A stretch of DNA of 64,000 bases from Pipra filicauda (taxonomy: Eukaryota > Chordata > Aves > Passeriformes > Pipridae). Location: NCBI RefSeq assembly GCF_003945595.2, contig NW_024104437.1, positions 626,563 through 690,562 on the forward strand. The letters are read 5' to 3'. Below, piece by piece: positions 51,972 to 64,000 of the stretch. Position 1 is the stretch's first letter; each line of letters begins with the position of its first letter. The position numbers and the translations under genes were made by a program. The notes beneath the pieces were generated by a model. The model did no database searches, was not told the origin of the DNA, and worked only from the letters and a program-made list of their open reading frames with translations.

Positions 51972-54900
51972 GTAAGTTCCCAAGTTCAATATTAAGTTGC
52001 TATTAATATGTCATAACCTCTGCAATGGTGGTATCCTCTGCAATGCTTAACCTGGCAAGGAATGGGTACAATTACTTGACATATTAAACTAAGGGTATAC
52101 CAGGAATTCTCAGTCTTCAGTGCAGGTAATGTGTCCAAATACATTCAATGTGTCTCAAATCAGTGACTCAGGCATTCAGTCATTTTCTTTCTCCAGAGTC
52201 TGGTTTCATGGTACCGTTCCAGCTGATACTTGTACAAAGATCATATTCATTAAAGAAATGTTGCATTTTCTATGTGAGCTTTGGATATCCAGTGAGGCAG
52301 AAACCTTGTTAATCAATGAACGGAGCAAAGCATAATCATTTTAGCTCAGTTAAGATCCATTTCTGGGTAGTCCTTCCTTGCTGCAAATCAGATGTTTATA
52401 CTGTTTGTACCAGAAGACAGGTTATTTATATGCTGCATATAAAATTTTAGGGATATTGTGTTTTATTTTGTATTTAAAAGTGCAGCTGAAAAGAAGAGAA
52501 TATAAATTCTATTTTCATTGCACAATCCTTGCTTTCATTTTTTTTCAGATTTTATTTTAGTCATGAAACAAGAAAAAATCTAGTTCCTCTGTGCAAAGGG
52601 CAACAGAAAGCTTTTGTCTGAGGTAACGGTAGAACCTGGCCAGTTCATGCATAGAATAAGTAAATCTGAGAGATTCATTTCTCTGCTTTTTACCTTAACA
52701 CAGTGAATGAGATTCATGTAAAGTGACTCTAGATTCAGAATTGTCATACCTGTTCCGACTGGTCAGCCCAAGTCAGCTTAGTCAGTCCAGATTCAAGCAA
52801 AAAGATAAGTAATACCATTAAATTACTCCCTCTTGTTCTGCCCAAGTTATTTTATGATGTCCCAAAGTGGGTGAGGGCTGGAGTTCTCATATCTCTTTGT
52901 ACTTAGCTCCCTGAAGATTTCTGCATGTGCAATTATGCAGCTGCTGGGTGTAAGTAAGTCTTCTGTCCCAGTGGGTTTAGTGTATTTTGGTCAGTAACAG
53001 GTGTTGTGTGATTTCTGTCCGTTAATCACTTGCTGAGACCCTACTTGGTTGTTAGCATGGCCCAAGGCATTCTGGCACTGGGGAGGCTCACACTTCACTG
53101 CAGAGTCAGAAAAGGAGCAAGTGTTTATCTCCATTTCATGTCCAACCACACCTAAACAGACATAAGGCACCAGGCCCAGATGTTACCATGCAATTACCCA
53201 CTTTAGGGCTGTTAGTGCCAAATTATTTAATCCTACCACAGATAAGATTTGTGGACAGATACATCAAACCTACTGCAGTCTCAGAGGTTTTTAGAAGTGG
53301 AATAGATGTTCATGGAATGGCATTAAAACTGCAGCCGCGCTAAATTCAAATGGAGTTTTATAGACAGTAAATTGCACTTTAAATTGCTGTCTGAGCTCAA
53401 TAAGTTTGAAACAGAGATTGCTTTGCATTTTTCCTGCTAAAATGTAACAGTCACACCTTTTTTATTACCAATATTCAACAGATGAGTTGATTTTTAACTA
53501 GATAAAATCAGATTACAATAAATTCTCTTAATTATGTTGTAAAACAGGGTGAATCATGAAAAGCAAGATTACGAACTTCCACACATTTGAGTCCAGTCCA
53601 AGTTTACATGCACACCTACAAAACTGTCAGTGAAGGAAAGGCTTGTACTCTGCTCACTGATTCTTGTATCCCATGGGAAGTTTGTAAGGATGAGCAATGA
53701 AACAGACTCCGTTTCACCTTACGAGAAGCAGCCATGCTCAGCTCAAATATTCTGAGGCCAGAGGCAAAGCTAAAAAAACCCCAGCAAAACAAAGTAAAGA
53801 AAGGAACACCTCTTGCTAGTAAAGTTAATAAAGACTAATCACAACATATTTGCAAATTCTGTTAAGAAAAAGGCTCTCCATTATAACTTCCTCTCTTAAT
53901 TATGCATGAATATAGGTGTGAGACCTTATTATAATTTCGATTTGCCTTATTATGCAGATCCAGACTTCATTTGTAAGGTGTAGACATTTGACATACATGA
54001 GAAGTGTTTGCTATAGGTTTGTTAATGTTCATGCACGCTGGTCCTAATTTATAAACTAAGAACGAGCAGCACTTAGCTATGCAGGGCTATTGAGAGAAAG
54101 TAGTTATTAGAATGCACTGGGTCTTTCAGTATTCTAATTGCCAAAAGATTGTTTCTCTCTTTAAGGATGATTAACTACAACACAGAGCTCAATTTCCAGA
54201 CATGGGCTGCTTAATTGAACAGCTAAATTAGCCATACAGGTAGTTATTCTGGAAAAATGTACCTCCTTGACTTTCAGTTTCTGAAAATGCTCTGTTACTA
54301 CTCAAATAGAAAAGGTTATTTCAGGTCTTTCTGTCATTATAAAGTATTATTAACTGGAAAATGTGAATGTAAAGTGGAGTTAGGGACTAACAAGTTATGC
54401 ATTAGAATGTCCATCTTTTAGGTCTCTTGATCCATCTAATTACTTTGTTGGGTTATAGACAACAATTCCAAAAGCTATAGTCACAAACTACCAAAAAAAC
54501 CCCATACATTAAAGCAGGTAAGAAAAGGAGATAGATGAAACTCCTTCTGCTGGTGCACATGCTTAGACCTGCTACCATTTTGTCAGGACTCAGCACCTTG
54601 GCCATCAATTAAAGTCTGCAAACTAGGGACTATTGCCCATAAATCTCCTAAGGATGTGTTTCAGTTAAGGACATCTAATGTGAACCTCCATCACAAAAAC
54701 CACTTAGTCTGGCCCCAGTGACTCATGAGATGTCTTATAGGCTGGCTGGTGCTAACAGTACCACCTCATAACACAGAGATAGTATTTTGACATCACAATG
54801 CAGCCCAAAAGTAAATCCTACCTCTGAGGGTTTGTACCTAGTTAAGATATGGTGAGCTAACAGAAGACAGCAGTACCAGCTACCCCTTCTTGTCTGCAGA

Positions 54901-57900
54901 TGGAAATTCAGGGTTCCCAGGACTAGAAAGCAAACAAAAGGCTGCATGATTCTCCTGTACAACCACAATGGCACTAGGAGAAATTAGCTGGATTAGTCTT
55001 TGGATTAGGCTGTCAGATTTAATATGCATTATATAAAGTAAGGGAAGAAAATTGAAGTTAGAATTGTTCGCTGAATTAGATACTATGAGCACTGAGTAAT
55101 AAATTTTTGACTACTATCCAAAATCTGTTTTAACCACAAAAGCACTTATTTGTAACCATCTTTAAAACTCACATTTGGCTTGTCTTATTAAAGCATAGGT
55201 TAGTAATATCTATTTTGTATGATGTTCAAGTAGCTAGATGAAAGGCTAGAATATCCTTTCAAGAGAACTACTTAGCTTAATAACTTATTTCTCAGGTAAA
55301 CTCATCAGGACTTATTTTTCTGATTTATCTATGAAGCTTTATAGCACTTAAAATTGCATAAAAGGGACATGTTTCATGTATCATCAGTCTGGGAGCATAA
55401 TCCATTATTACTGACATAAAAATGACTGATTATCAGAATAATTTTCTTTTCTTTGACTCCTCTTTGACACAATATTTAGTGCAGTTTTTTGAATTTCACA
55501 TTGTGCTTTTGAAACTGTACACTACCAAAAAAACAGTAAAAATATGGGAATAAATTGAAGCTAAAAATTATTAAGATTGCACCAACAACTTGAGGTGTTT
55601 CAAGTACCTCTGTTAGTCTTCCTATCTGATCTGATAGGACAAAGTGTCTCTTTCAAGATAGCTGTTATCAAAGACATTTCTGTGTAAATGGACCAAACTA
55701 CAACTTCAACTCTACCTAGAAACCGTAGATAGGCAGTAGAAAACCGATTCTAGCTGTGATATCAGTACCACAGTAACTATTGTTCCTAGGGCCGTGAGCA
55801 CATTATATATTAGCTAAAATCCCATCTTTTTTTATATCACAGAACCACATATAAATTGGAACTTAGGTCTGTGAGAGCCCTCCTGCAGCACTGAGATGTG
55901 CCCTGCAATTATAACGTGACACCAAGCATAGTTCAAGGTCCTAAGTGAAGATCTGGAGTCTGATCTTGGATACTCATTACATCTGCAGAATGTGGCACAA
56001 AAGCCATGGGAAACCCATGCTCTTCTGGAGGGCAGGTGAAGAACAGGCCAGGACACTTTAAAGCCTCTAAAGAAGATATGATCCCTATGCTGTAGCAACC
56101 ATGGTTTTAACGTTATCAAATGCTAACATAAAACAAGCTAGAAATTGTATACGGTATCTCCTACTGGGAGCTGTTTAGTAACTTCCCATTTCTCCTTGTA
56201 AGAAGACTACAGATTTCAAGTCTGAAATCCTGACATCTTTAATATATTCTAGTATTTACTTCCAAATATATTCATAGAATGCATTTATATATCAGAATTA
56301 ATCCTACTTGAATAAAAAGCTAAAACTTCTTTGATCTTCTGTCATAGAAGACTCTCTTTCACTGGTCTTCCTGTAAAACCTTTCTTATAAATTCATTTTA
56401 TTTGATCATGGGTGGTTAGAACTTTGTGTAGTATTTCATGTGATAGTTATCACTGTCTTGTGTAATGGCAAAAGTAGTATTTCCTTTACAATGTGGAAAT
56501 ACATCACATGATAGGTGGTAGCATGAAATGTACTTTTTTCATGCTTATGTTAGTAGTTCAGGATTACCTTATTTATTGCATGTAAGTCTTGTCTTTATTT
56601 TTACCTAGGAAAGTTTGTCTCCCTTCCATCATAAGTTTCTAGGTTTGCAATAGACTGAGATGCGGAAGACCCTGACAATTAATAGAAATGACAAGCAAAA
56701 GTCTAGGAAAGGAAAGCCTACCATCTTAAACAGCCTGTTTGAAGAAGGAAAGAAATGAAAGGGACTTTTTCTGTCTGCAGCGTAGGCTAAAATTTACAAG
56801 AAAACTATTAATCAAAATTTTAGAGTACAAAAGTAAGTTAGTAGCCACTTGAATGACTTACAGCCATGTGAACAAAGTAGCAACTTTAGGAGTTATCACA
56901 TTTACTTTGTCTCATTAAATCAAATATTCTTTTACATGACTGGAAGTCTTTTCATTGCATTAACCCTGGCCACTAAATCCTATTTAGCGAGTGTATTGCA
57001 CTCCCATAGGACTTGCTGCCTTTCCTCTACCTCACTTCCTAATGGTGATTCCACTTACTTTCTTTGAAGCACTGGTAGGATCAGAATCCCAAGGAACCTG
57101 GAAAGTGCTTAATGTGGCACAAAAGGTCATTTCAGTGAAAATTGAAGATATTCAACCCTTTTAGGATCTTAGCATTTCGAAAGTTCCCAGGTCACCTTTC
57201 CAAGTGCTTAAAGCCCATGATTGGGATTGGATTTTCAGAACTCAATAGATAGTAGCCCACTGAGAACAAATAAGCACGTTTGAAAGCCTACCCTTCTGTA
57301 CAAATGTATTTACTTCCCCATAAAAGTGTTGGAAAAACAAACCCCTTTTCTTAGTTGTGATACTATTGTGATCCTATCTTTCAGATTTGTTCCATGCAGC
57401 CTACTAAATTGTTTTGCCTTCTTCAGAAAACATGTGAAACATAGCCCCAGACAGGATTGTAGGATTGCTCAGTGACTGATGAAATGTTTTGCTTTAAAGA
57501 ATTAAAATCAAGAATGTGATAAAATGTGTGTAGTTAAGATAGTAGTTCTAAACAAAATATAGAAAAATAGTGGTGTAATTACAGAGGTGTAGTTAATGAC
57601 CTATGATAGGAAATGTCAAACTTCAAGAAAAAATATGTATCTTAACTTTTCTTATATTTCATATACTGATCTATGTACTTCTAATCTACCATCTGACTTA
57701 GTTTCTGCATCCAATTTTTCTGTACAACTGAGCAGACGTACACCATAGTATTAGAAAGGAATAATCTTCAGTTTATTTTCTATGTTAGATTTATTTCTAA
57801 GTTGCTATCATAAGAGCAGTCTGTGTTCTAGGCTTTTCCTTTGCTGTAAGTGATGGAGTAATTTCACTTACAGCTGATCGATAATAATGCACAAAACTGG

Positions 57901-58247
57901 ATCAGAGCCTTTGAATCATGCACAGAACAGTGCTCATGCTGAAGACATGAAAAACTGTTGCTGTAGCATGCTTCAGCAGTGCTGCTGTTAAATATGTTCT
58001 CCCATTGATCAAAACCATTTGTCTGTAGCAGAGTTTGGCATATTGAAATGATAGGACGCTGCTCAGTGGTGTTCATTATGCGGCGCAGATTGTCCCCTAC
58101 AAAACTGTGTGGAGTAGAAGGGACGTGCTCAGGCCCGTTGGGGGTTCATAACGGTTCACTCTAACTGCACACACCTTAGTCACGTACATTATTTTATCAT
58201 TTTCCCCAACTGAACCGAAGTTTTAATCAAAACCAAATTTTTTCCAG
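51972..58247 (+). other. MAGI2: MAGI2 intron splitting WW domain 2
   Basis: A 6276-bp phase 2 intron with donor GTAAGT and acceptor TTTTTTCCAG. It is AT-rich and I recognise no repeat family or other gene. Several TAAT/ATTA-rich, low-CpG blocks, for example about 53330-54250, have the look of conserved regulatory DNA, but that cannot be shown from one sequence. Short open frames are chance. Confidence 0.85.
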
Positions 58248-58369
58248 CCACATAAATAGAAGAACTCAATTTGAAAACCCTGTCCTAGAAGCAAAAAGGA
58301 AGCTACAGCAGCATAACATGCCCAACGCAGAACTTGGAACAAAGCCTATGCAGGCCCAAGGTTTCCGAG
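58248..58369 (+). CDS. MAGI2: MAGI2 exon: second half of WW2 and linker
   Basis: This 122-bp exon begins after TTTTTTCCAG with C, which completes Asp (GA|C), and ends with G (phase 1) before the donor GTACAG. It reads HINRRTQFENPVLEAKRK and then LQQHNMPNAELGTKPMQAQG, FR. The FENP stretch occupies the place of the second WW Trp: it is Phe here, as I recall for MAGI2 (MAGI1 has Tyr), so ligand binding by WW2 is probably atypical. After about ten residues the WW fold ends and a basic, Gln-rich linker to the PDZ domain follows. The donor is weak at +4 and +5 (C, A instead of A, G), which suits regulated splicing to the next exons. Confidence 0.96.
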
Positions 58370-58994
58370 GTACAGTACTGTGTCAGCTATCTTAGTTAAG
58401 ATGAAAGTTCCTGCTCTTCTGGGTGTGTGACAATGGTTTTGTCATAGTCTGATTAGAAGAGTAGTGTTGCCGATTCTCACAATGTTGTCACCTGTATCCT
58501 AACAATTTTCTCCCTTAAATGTCTGAGTTCCAATAGTTGCAGGACTCATGAGCTGCCTAAAATGCCTAAGTTTCAGAGGTGCAGAGGAAAGACAGAAAAG
58601 TCAACTCTAGTGTTTCCTAAAGGCTGAGAAACTGAAAGCATGATAAGAGCCCTAAAGTAATTTTCTAAATAAAATCATAAATTCTGTCCCTGGGAATGTA
58701 CTCTCTCTTGAGCACCTGAGGTTGGCAACACTGAAATAATTAATTGTACTTTCTGTAAATTACTCTTAATTGATGTTTGGTATGTTTCTAAGCTAGCTCA
58801 TCTAGCAAGCATCAATTAAGTTAAAAGCCTCAAGCATGGTGTTATAGGAGTTTACAAGAATACAGCCACTTAGTAACATAGAAATAAATGTGCTTAAAAA
58901 GAGCTGTGTAAGCAGCAAACGGTATTGGTAGAGACGAATGAGCTTTAACGTGAGGTTATAGCCAGAGAATGAGGCTTGTTCTCCTTTGCAACAG
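58370..58994 (+). other. MAGI2: Short MAGI2 intron before the candidate cassette exon
   Basis: 625 bp if the candidate exon is used; when it is skipped, the intron runs to 59825 (1456 bp). The 3' end is a moderate pyrimidine tract followed by CAACAG (58989-58994). No repeats were recognised. Confidence 0.6.
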
Positions 58995-59123
58995 TAGAAA
59001 GCTCCTCATCAACCTTACCTAGACCCAAATTTGCCCGCCTGCGCCTCGCCCCCAAGAGGTCCCGCAGTGTGAATGACCTGTCCCAGTGGCGGCGTGACCC
59101 CGCCGGGACGCGCAGGCTGTACG
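58995..59123 (+). CDS. MAGI2: Candidate MAGI2 cassette exon, 43 basic residues
   Basis: This 129-bp stretch lies between CAACAG and the donor GTACGT. It would start with TA, completing a codon begun by the G of the preceding exon (Val), and end with G, which the next exon completes as Glu. Phase is 1 at both ends, so inclusion or skipping both keep the MAGI2 frame. The insert has no stop. It contains the pieces ESSSSTLPRPKFARLRLAPK and RSRSVNDLSQWRRDP, with 9 Arg, 2 Lys and only 3 acidic residues. RSRSV fits basophilic-kinase sites (RxRxxS is not met exactly, but R-x-x-S and R-S-x-S are). It is GC- and CpG-rich while its surroundings are AT-rich, as expected for a constrained exon. I do not recall it in the standard MAGI2 isoform; it may exist in predicted isoforms. 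No transcript evidence is available here. Confidence 0.68.
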
Positions 59124-60711
<1,588 letters not shown>

Positions 60712-60917
60712 TCAGAGAATAATAGAATAATTTCAGTTGGAAGGGACTTCTAGTGACTAACCTCCTTCTTAAAACAGGGCTAACTTTGCGTTGGTTCGCG
60801 TTTCTCGGGGTTTCATTCATGAGACTTAAGAAAATTTTATAGGACATAGATTCCACAGCCTCTGTGGACTCCTGTCCCAGTACTTTACCACTCTCATGGT
60901 GAAGATTTTTTCCCAGA
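60712..60917 (-). mobile_element. CR1 LINE 3' region fragment, - strand
   Basis: The + strand starts with AATAGAATAATTTCAGTTGG and AAGGGACTTCTAG, the reverse complement of the CR1 3' end. It later has ATTCCACAGCCTCTGTGGAC and CTCTCATGGTGAAGATTTTT, matching the reverse complement of the end of ORF2. The middle (about 60785-60850) has CpGs and no clear CR1 match. It abuts an opposite CR1 piece at 60918. Confidence 0.8.
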
Positions 60918-60992
60918 CAACCTGTGGATGCCCCATCCCTGGAAGTGTTCAAGGCTAGGTTGGATGAGGCCCTGAGCAACCTGATCTAGTGG
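60918..60992 (+). mobile_element. CR1 LINE fragment, + strand
   Basis: GTGGATGCCCCATCCCTGGA, AGTGTTCAAGGCTAGGTTGG and CCTGAGCAACCTGATCTAGT match the + orientation of the CR1 ORF2 end and 3' region. Only about 75 bases are present, directly joined to a - strand CR1 piece. Confidence 0.85.
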
Positions 60993-61187
60993 GCTGCACA
61001 TTGATAATGAGATAAATGTGCAGAATTTATCTTTCCATTTCTCATCAATACTTTAAAATAAAGAAGTGCTAGTTTGGGATTTTTCTTGCCTCTGCAGAAA
61101 ACGAAGTAGTCGCCAGATTCACTGTGAAGATAATTTTGTAGACTGTGATAACAAATCACTGTGGATGGACCACAGCAGCAGAGCAAG

Positions 61188-61479
61188 ATCCTTTTAGTAT
61201 GTTACAGTACAAGAGGCAGACACAGAGACACACATAGGCACAAATAGTGCTGATGGAATAGTCTCAAGTTATGTTTCTGGAAATTTCCTTTCATCCTTCT
61301 TTTATCATAGTAGATGGGTGATCTGGACTATCATCCTTTTAGTATGTTACAGTACAAGAGGCAGACACAGAGACACACATAGGCACAAATAGTGCTGATG
61401 GAATAGTCTCAAGTTATGTTTCTGGAAATTTCCTTTCATCCTTCTTTTATCATAGTAGATGGGTGATCTGGACTATCAT
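61188..61479. repeat. Perfect 145-bp tandem duplication
   Basis: The block starting ATCCTTTTAGTATG at 61188 recurs at 61333, and the two copies agree at every base I compared, up to ...GGACTATCAT at 61334 and 61479 (the ends share AT). The sequence is not a recognised repeat family. Identity implies either a very recent event or an assembly or haplotype artefact. It lies 1.2 kb inside the intron downstream of the PDZ exon. Confidence 0.97.
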
Positions 61480-63301
61480 ATGTCAGAATAAATCACTCTG
61501 AACTCTAGTCTTTCCAGAACTTGGTAAGTAGGAAGTGTGAAGGTTGTGAAAAACGTTATTAAAAAAAAAAAATTGCTTCAGATGTTATTTTATAGCTGGC
61601 ATGATGTTTCTAATGCCAAAAAGATAAACAGAAAATTTGTATGAAGTAAAATGTAAGAAAGAAGTTGGTTGTTTGCATTGGTTTTATAAAAAACAGCTTT
61701 TTTTGATTCTCATTTCTTATTGCCATTTTAACTTAATGCAATTTGGTTCCCAAAGCCAAAATTTATTAAATTAGCTTATTAAGGTTATACAACAGAATTC
61801 CTGAAGTTCAGAAGATTTCAGTAATGTGAAATTCATTTATCCCTAATATTTTCATATTACCTAATACATGACATGAGTGCTTTTCCTTGTTTGTCATGGT
61901 TTAGCATTCTCAGGTGCACCACTCAAATATACTTCCTTGTTAATCCTTCTGAATAACCTGGGCCGATTATTGGTGAACTTGTTCATATGGAGTTCTTTTC
62001 TGTGGAAAACAGGTATCCTTGCAACTTACTTAAATTTTTACCTTGCAATTGAATACAGATTTCATAATACTATTGATGATGAGTATTGTAGACATGGATG
62101 AGAATAAATAGGAAAAAGGTGCTTTAAAATGTATAGAAATAACATTGATTTTTTTTTTTCCTGAGGTAACTAATTCAACTATATTAAGAATGCAAAACAG
62201 AAATGTAAATTCAAATACATAATCATTCTATAATAACTCTATAATCCCCAAGCATACAAAATTACATCTCAGAACAAATTTTGGTCTCAAATGTCTTCAT
62301 TGTTAGAAGTCACAGAGTTCTAATGTAAAGTAGCTGGAGAATCTCAGACTAATGTTTGTGACATCTAAAATAGATATGAACACTTGAAGTAATTTTTAAA
62401 TATGATAGTGGTAAACTGAAACAGTATGTTTAAGGTCAGAATGTTTATAAAAGCACTACTGTTCAGTAAAGTGCTTGTATTTCCTGCTATCCAATCCTTT
62501 TCACACTTCCTGAAGTAGGATTTCTCTTCCTCTTCAGCCATTTTTACAGTCTAATCAACTGAAGGTATGAAAACCTCCCAGGTTCCATCAATTGCTTTTT
62601 GTTCATAAAGATGTTAAAATCTTTTGTTTGAAAACTATTTGAAATTACATATGTTCCATTTTTTTTTTTGTTAGGTAGGCATCACTGGATGATGAATAGA
62701 GCTTTTAAAATAGATTTTATTTATTCTTTTGATACAAACTGTGTGTTTCTTAATTTACGTGCACTCCAGCTATGATCAGATTCATAGGAAGCTGTGATTA
62801 ATGATCAAAACATCATATTGTGGCAGTAGGACATCATAGTAGAAAGTCTGGGGATAGTGACAATGATCTGTAAAGCAGCCTGAGTGTGAGGGATAACCAC
62901 AGGTGCTGGTGCACCCAGGTCTAATATGATTCTGGACCCTGTCTCTTGCAAGGCTGACACTATTCTTTGACTAAGTGGTTATAAAAATCTTTGTGCTTCA
63001 GACCTGCATCAGATTTGGGGAAAAAAAGAAAGAAAAGGCACCATCTCTTTCATCTTACTTAATCTTGACCAGAGGCTGAAGACACCATTACTGTACTTCA
63101 AGCTAATTGTTAAAGAAACAAGCTCTTAGAAAACTACCAAAATCTAATCCACCCAAAATCTAATATAGGAGTCTGATACAAATGCTATTCAAAGAGTGAA
63201 TCTGTGTAAGATATTGTCACCCTCTAATGTGATCATAACAAAGTGAGTTGACCTGCAGGTTTCAAAACCGAACAATTCTGAACTTCATCCTTTGGAACAG
63301 A
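61480..63301. other. MAGI2: AT-rich MAGI2 intron, nothing recognised
   Basis: No exon matching the remainder of the PDZ domain is present. T and A runs lie near 62148-62160 and 62659-62670. Open frames (for example 61877-62101, hydrophobic) are domain-free and taken as chance. Confidence 0.55.
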
Positions 63302-63545
63302 GAATCATCGAGTCACAAAATGGTTTGGGTTGGAAAGGATGCTTAAGATCATCCAGTTCCACCCCCTGTACCGTGAGGAGGTACACCTTTCACTGGACCA
63401 GGCGGAACTCCAGGGGGTTGACCACACCACACAGCTTGGTGTTGTTGGAAACTTGTTGAAGGAGCACTCAACCCCAGGGTGCAAGTCACCAACAAAGATG
63501 TTAAATGGTGCCTGTCCATCACTGACCCCCGAGGAACACTACTGA
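63302..63545 (-). mobile_element. CR1 LINE, rearranged 3' portion
   Basis: The + strand begins with a CACAAAATGGTTTGGGTTGG block, then AAGATCATCCAGTTCCACCC, the reverse complement of the CR1 3' end. After CACTGGACCAGG (about 63403) it jumps to another CR1 region: TTGACCACACCACACAGCTT near 63419, AGATGTTAAATGG near 63498 and CCCCGAGGAACACTACTG near 63526. The intervening part of ORF2 is missing, so it is an internally deleted or template-jumped copy. The 71-codon + frame here is spurious. Confidence 0.85.
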
Positions 63546-64000
63546 AAGCTTGGAAGCCGCTGGGAACATGTAAGCAGCTGCTTGACAGTGACTTGGCATT
63601 GCTGTGATGCTATGAAACAATAAAGCAATGAGGCAAAAAGAGTGCACTGAGATGCAACAGGAGATATCTAAGGTCCTGACAATCTCTCAGCACCACTTGG
63701 TGCCCAGTGCTGGGCACTAAGAGATATTTATATTTGTCCTAGACCCACGATAAACCTCACAAGCAGACTCAGAGGAACCACATCTCAGTGGATGAGTCAA
63801 AACCAAAGAAAATTGCATTCCTGATCCCATTTGCCAGATGTTTCAGAATTCGTAAGGGTTCTTATGCCCTCATGTAAATCTAGCATCTGTGAGCTAATGG
63901 CTGTTAATAACACTGCAAATGCCTTTCTAGGACATGTTTTAGCATTTGGAGCTCAATCAAGCTGCTGGATATGAACATTACACTCTACAGCATCTATGTC
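63546..64000. other. MAGI2: Intron DNA to the window end, nothing recognised
   Basis: No exon or repeat family identified. The MAGI2 intron is presumed to continue past 64000. Confidence 0.5.

Noticed and set aside
55840..55900. Possible diverged CR1 3' end (ATCACAGAACCACATATAAA)
   Set aside because: Too diverged and short to separate from chance without a profile search.
61877..62101. Hydrophobic 74-codon frame resembling a membrane segment
   Set aside because: T-rich DNA translates to hydrophobic residues; no acceptor or donor in proper phase relation to MAGI2 was evident.

Overview
The window looks like bird genomic DNA. It carries several CR1 LINE copies with typical avian 3' ends and three ERVL-like LTRs of avian type. 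The only protein-coding gene I can recognise is MAGI2 (membrane-associated guanylate kinase, WW and PDZ domain containing 2), on the + strand. I cannot place the species more precisely.

Layout. Bases 1-51913 are AT-rich non-coding DNA, most simply the last part of a very long MAGI2 intron. I found no exon there. It holds a CR1 3' end (13087-13210), an ancient MIR-like SINE (about 29698-29900), a CR1 inserted into an older CR1 (32205-33300), another CR1 3' end (33881-33992), a + strand ERVL-type LTR (37025-37692), a CR1 broken by two further LTRs (42045-44453), a 121-bp polypyrimidine tract (48051-48171), small tandem repeats and a further CR1 piece (50240-50405).

MAGI2 exons begin at 51914. 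Exon 51914-51971 gives the first half of the second WW domain. Exon 58248-58369 gives its second half and a linker. Exon 59826-60008 gives most of the first PDZ domain after the WW pair. All three have AG acceptors, GT donors and matching phases. Between the second and third lies a 129-bp stretch (58995-59123) flanked by AG and GT that keeps frame on both sides. It would insert 43 strongly basic residues into the linker between WW2 and the PDZ domain. This possible cassette exon is the most interesting item here.

Downstream of 60008 is the next MAGI2 intron, running past the window end. It contains an opposed pair of CR1 fragments (60712-60992), a perfect 145-bp tandem duplication (61188-61479) and a rearranged CR1 3' end (63302-63545). 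Almost all other open frames are short chance frames in intron DNA or retrotransposon remnants. I saw no rRNA, tRNA or CRISPR array. There is no sign of a prokaryote-type gene system. Family names rest on recalled consensus sequences, not on searches.
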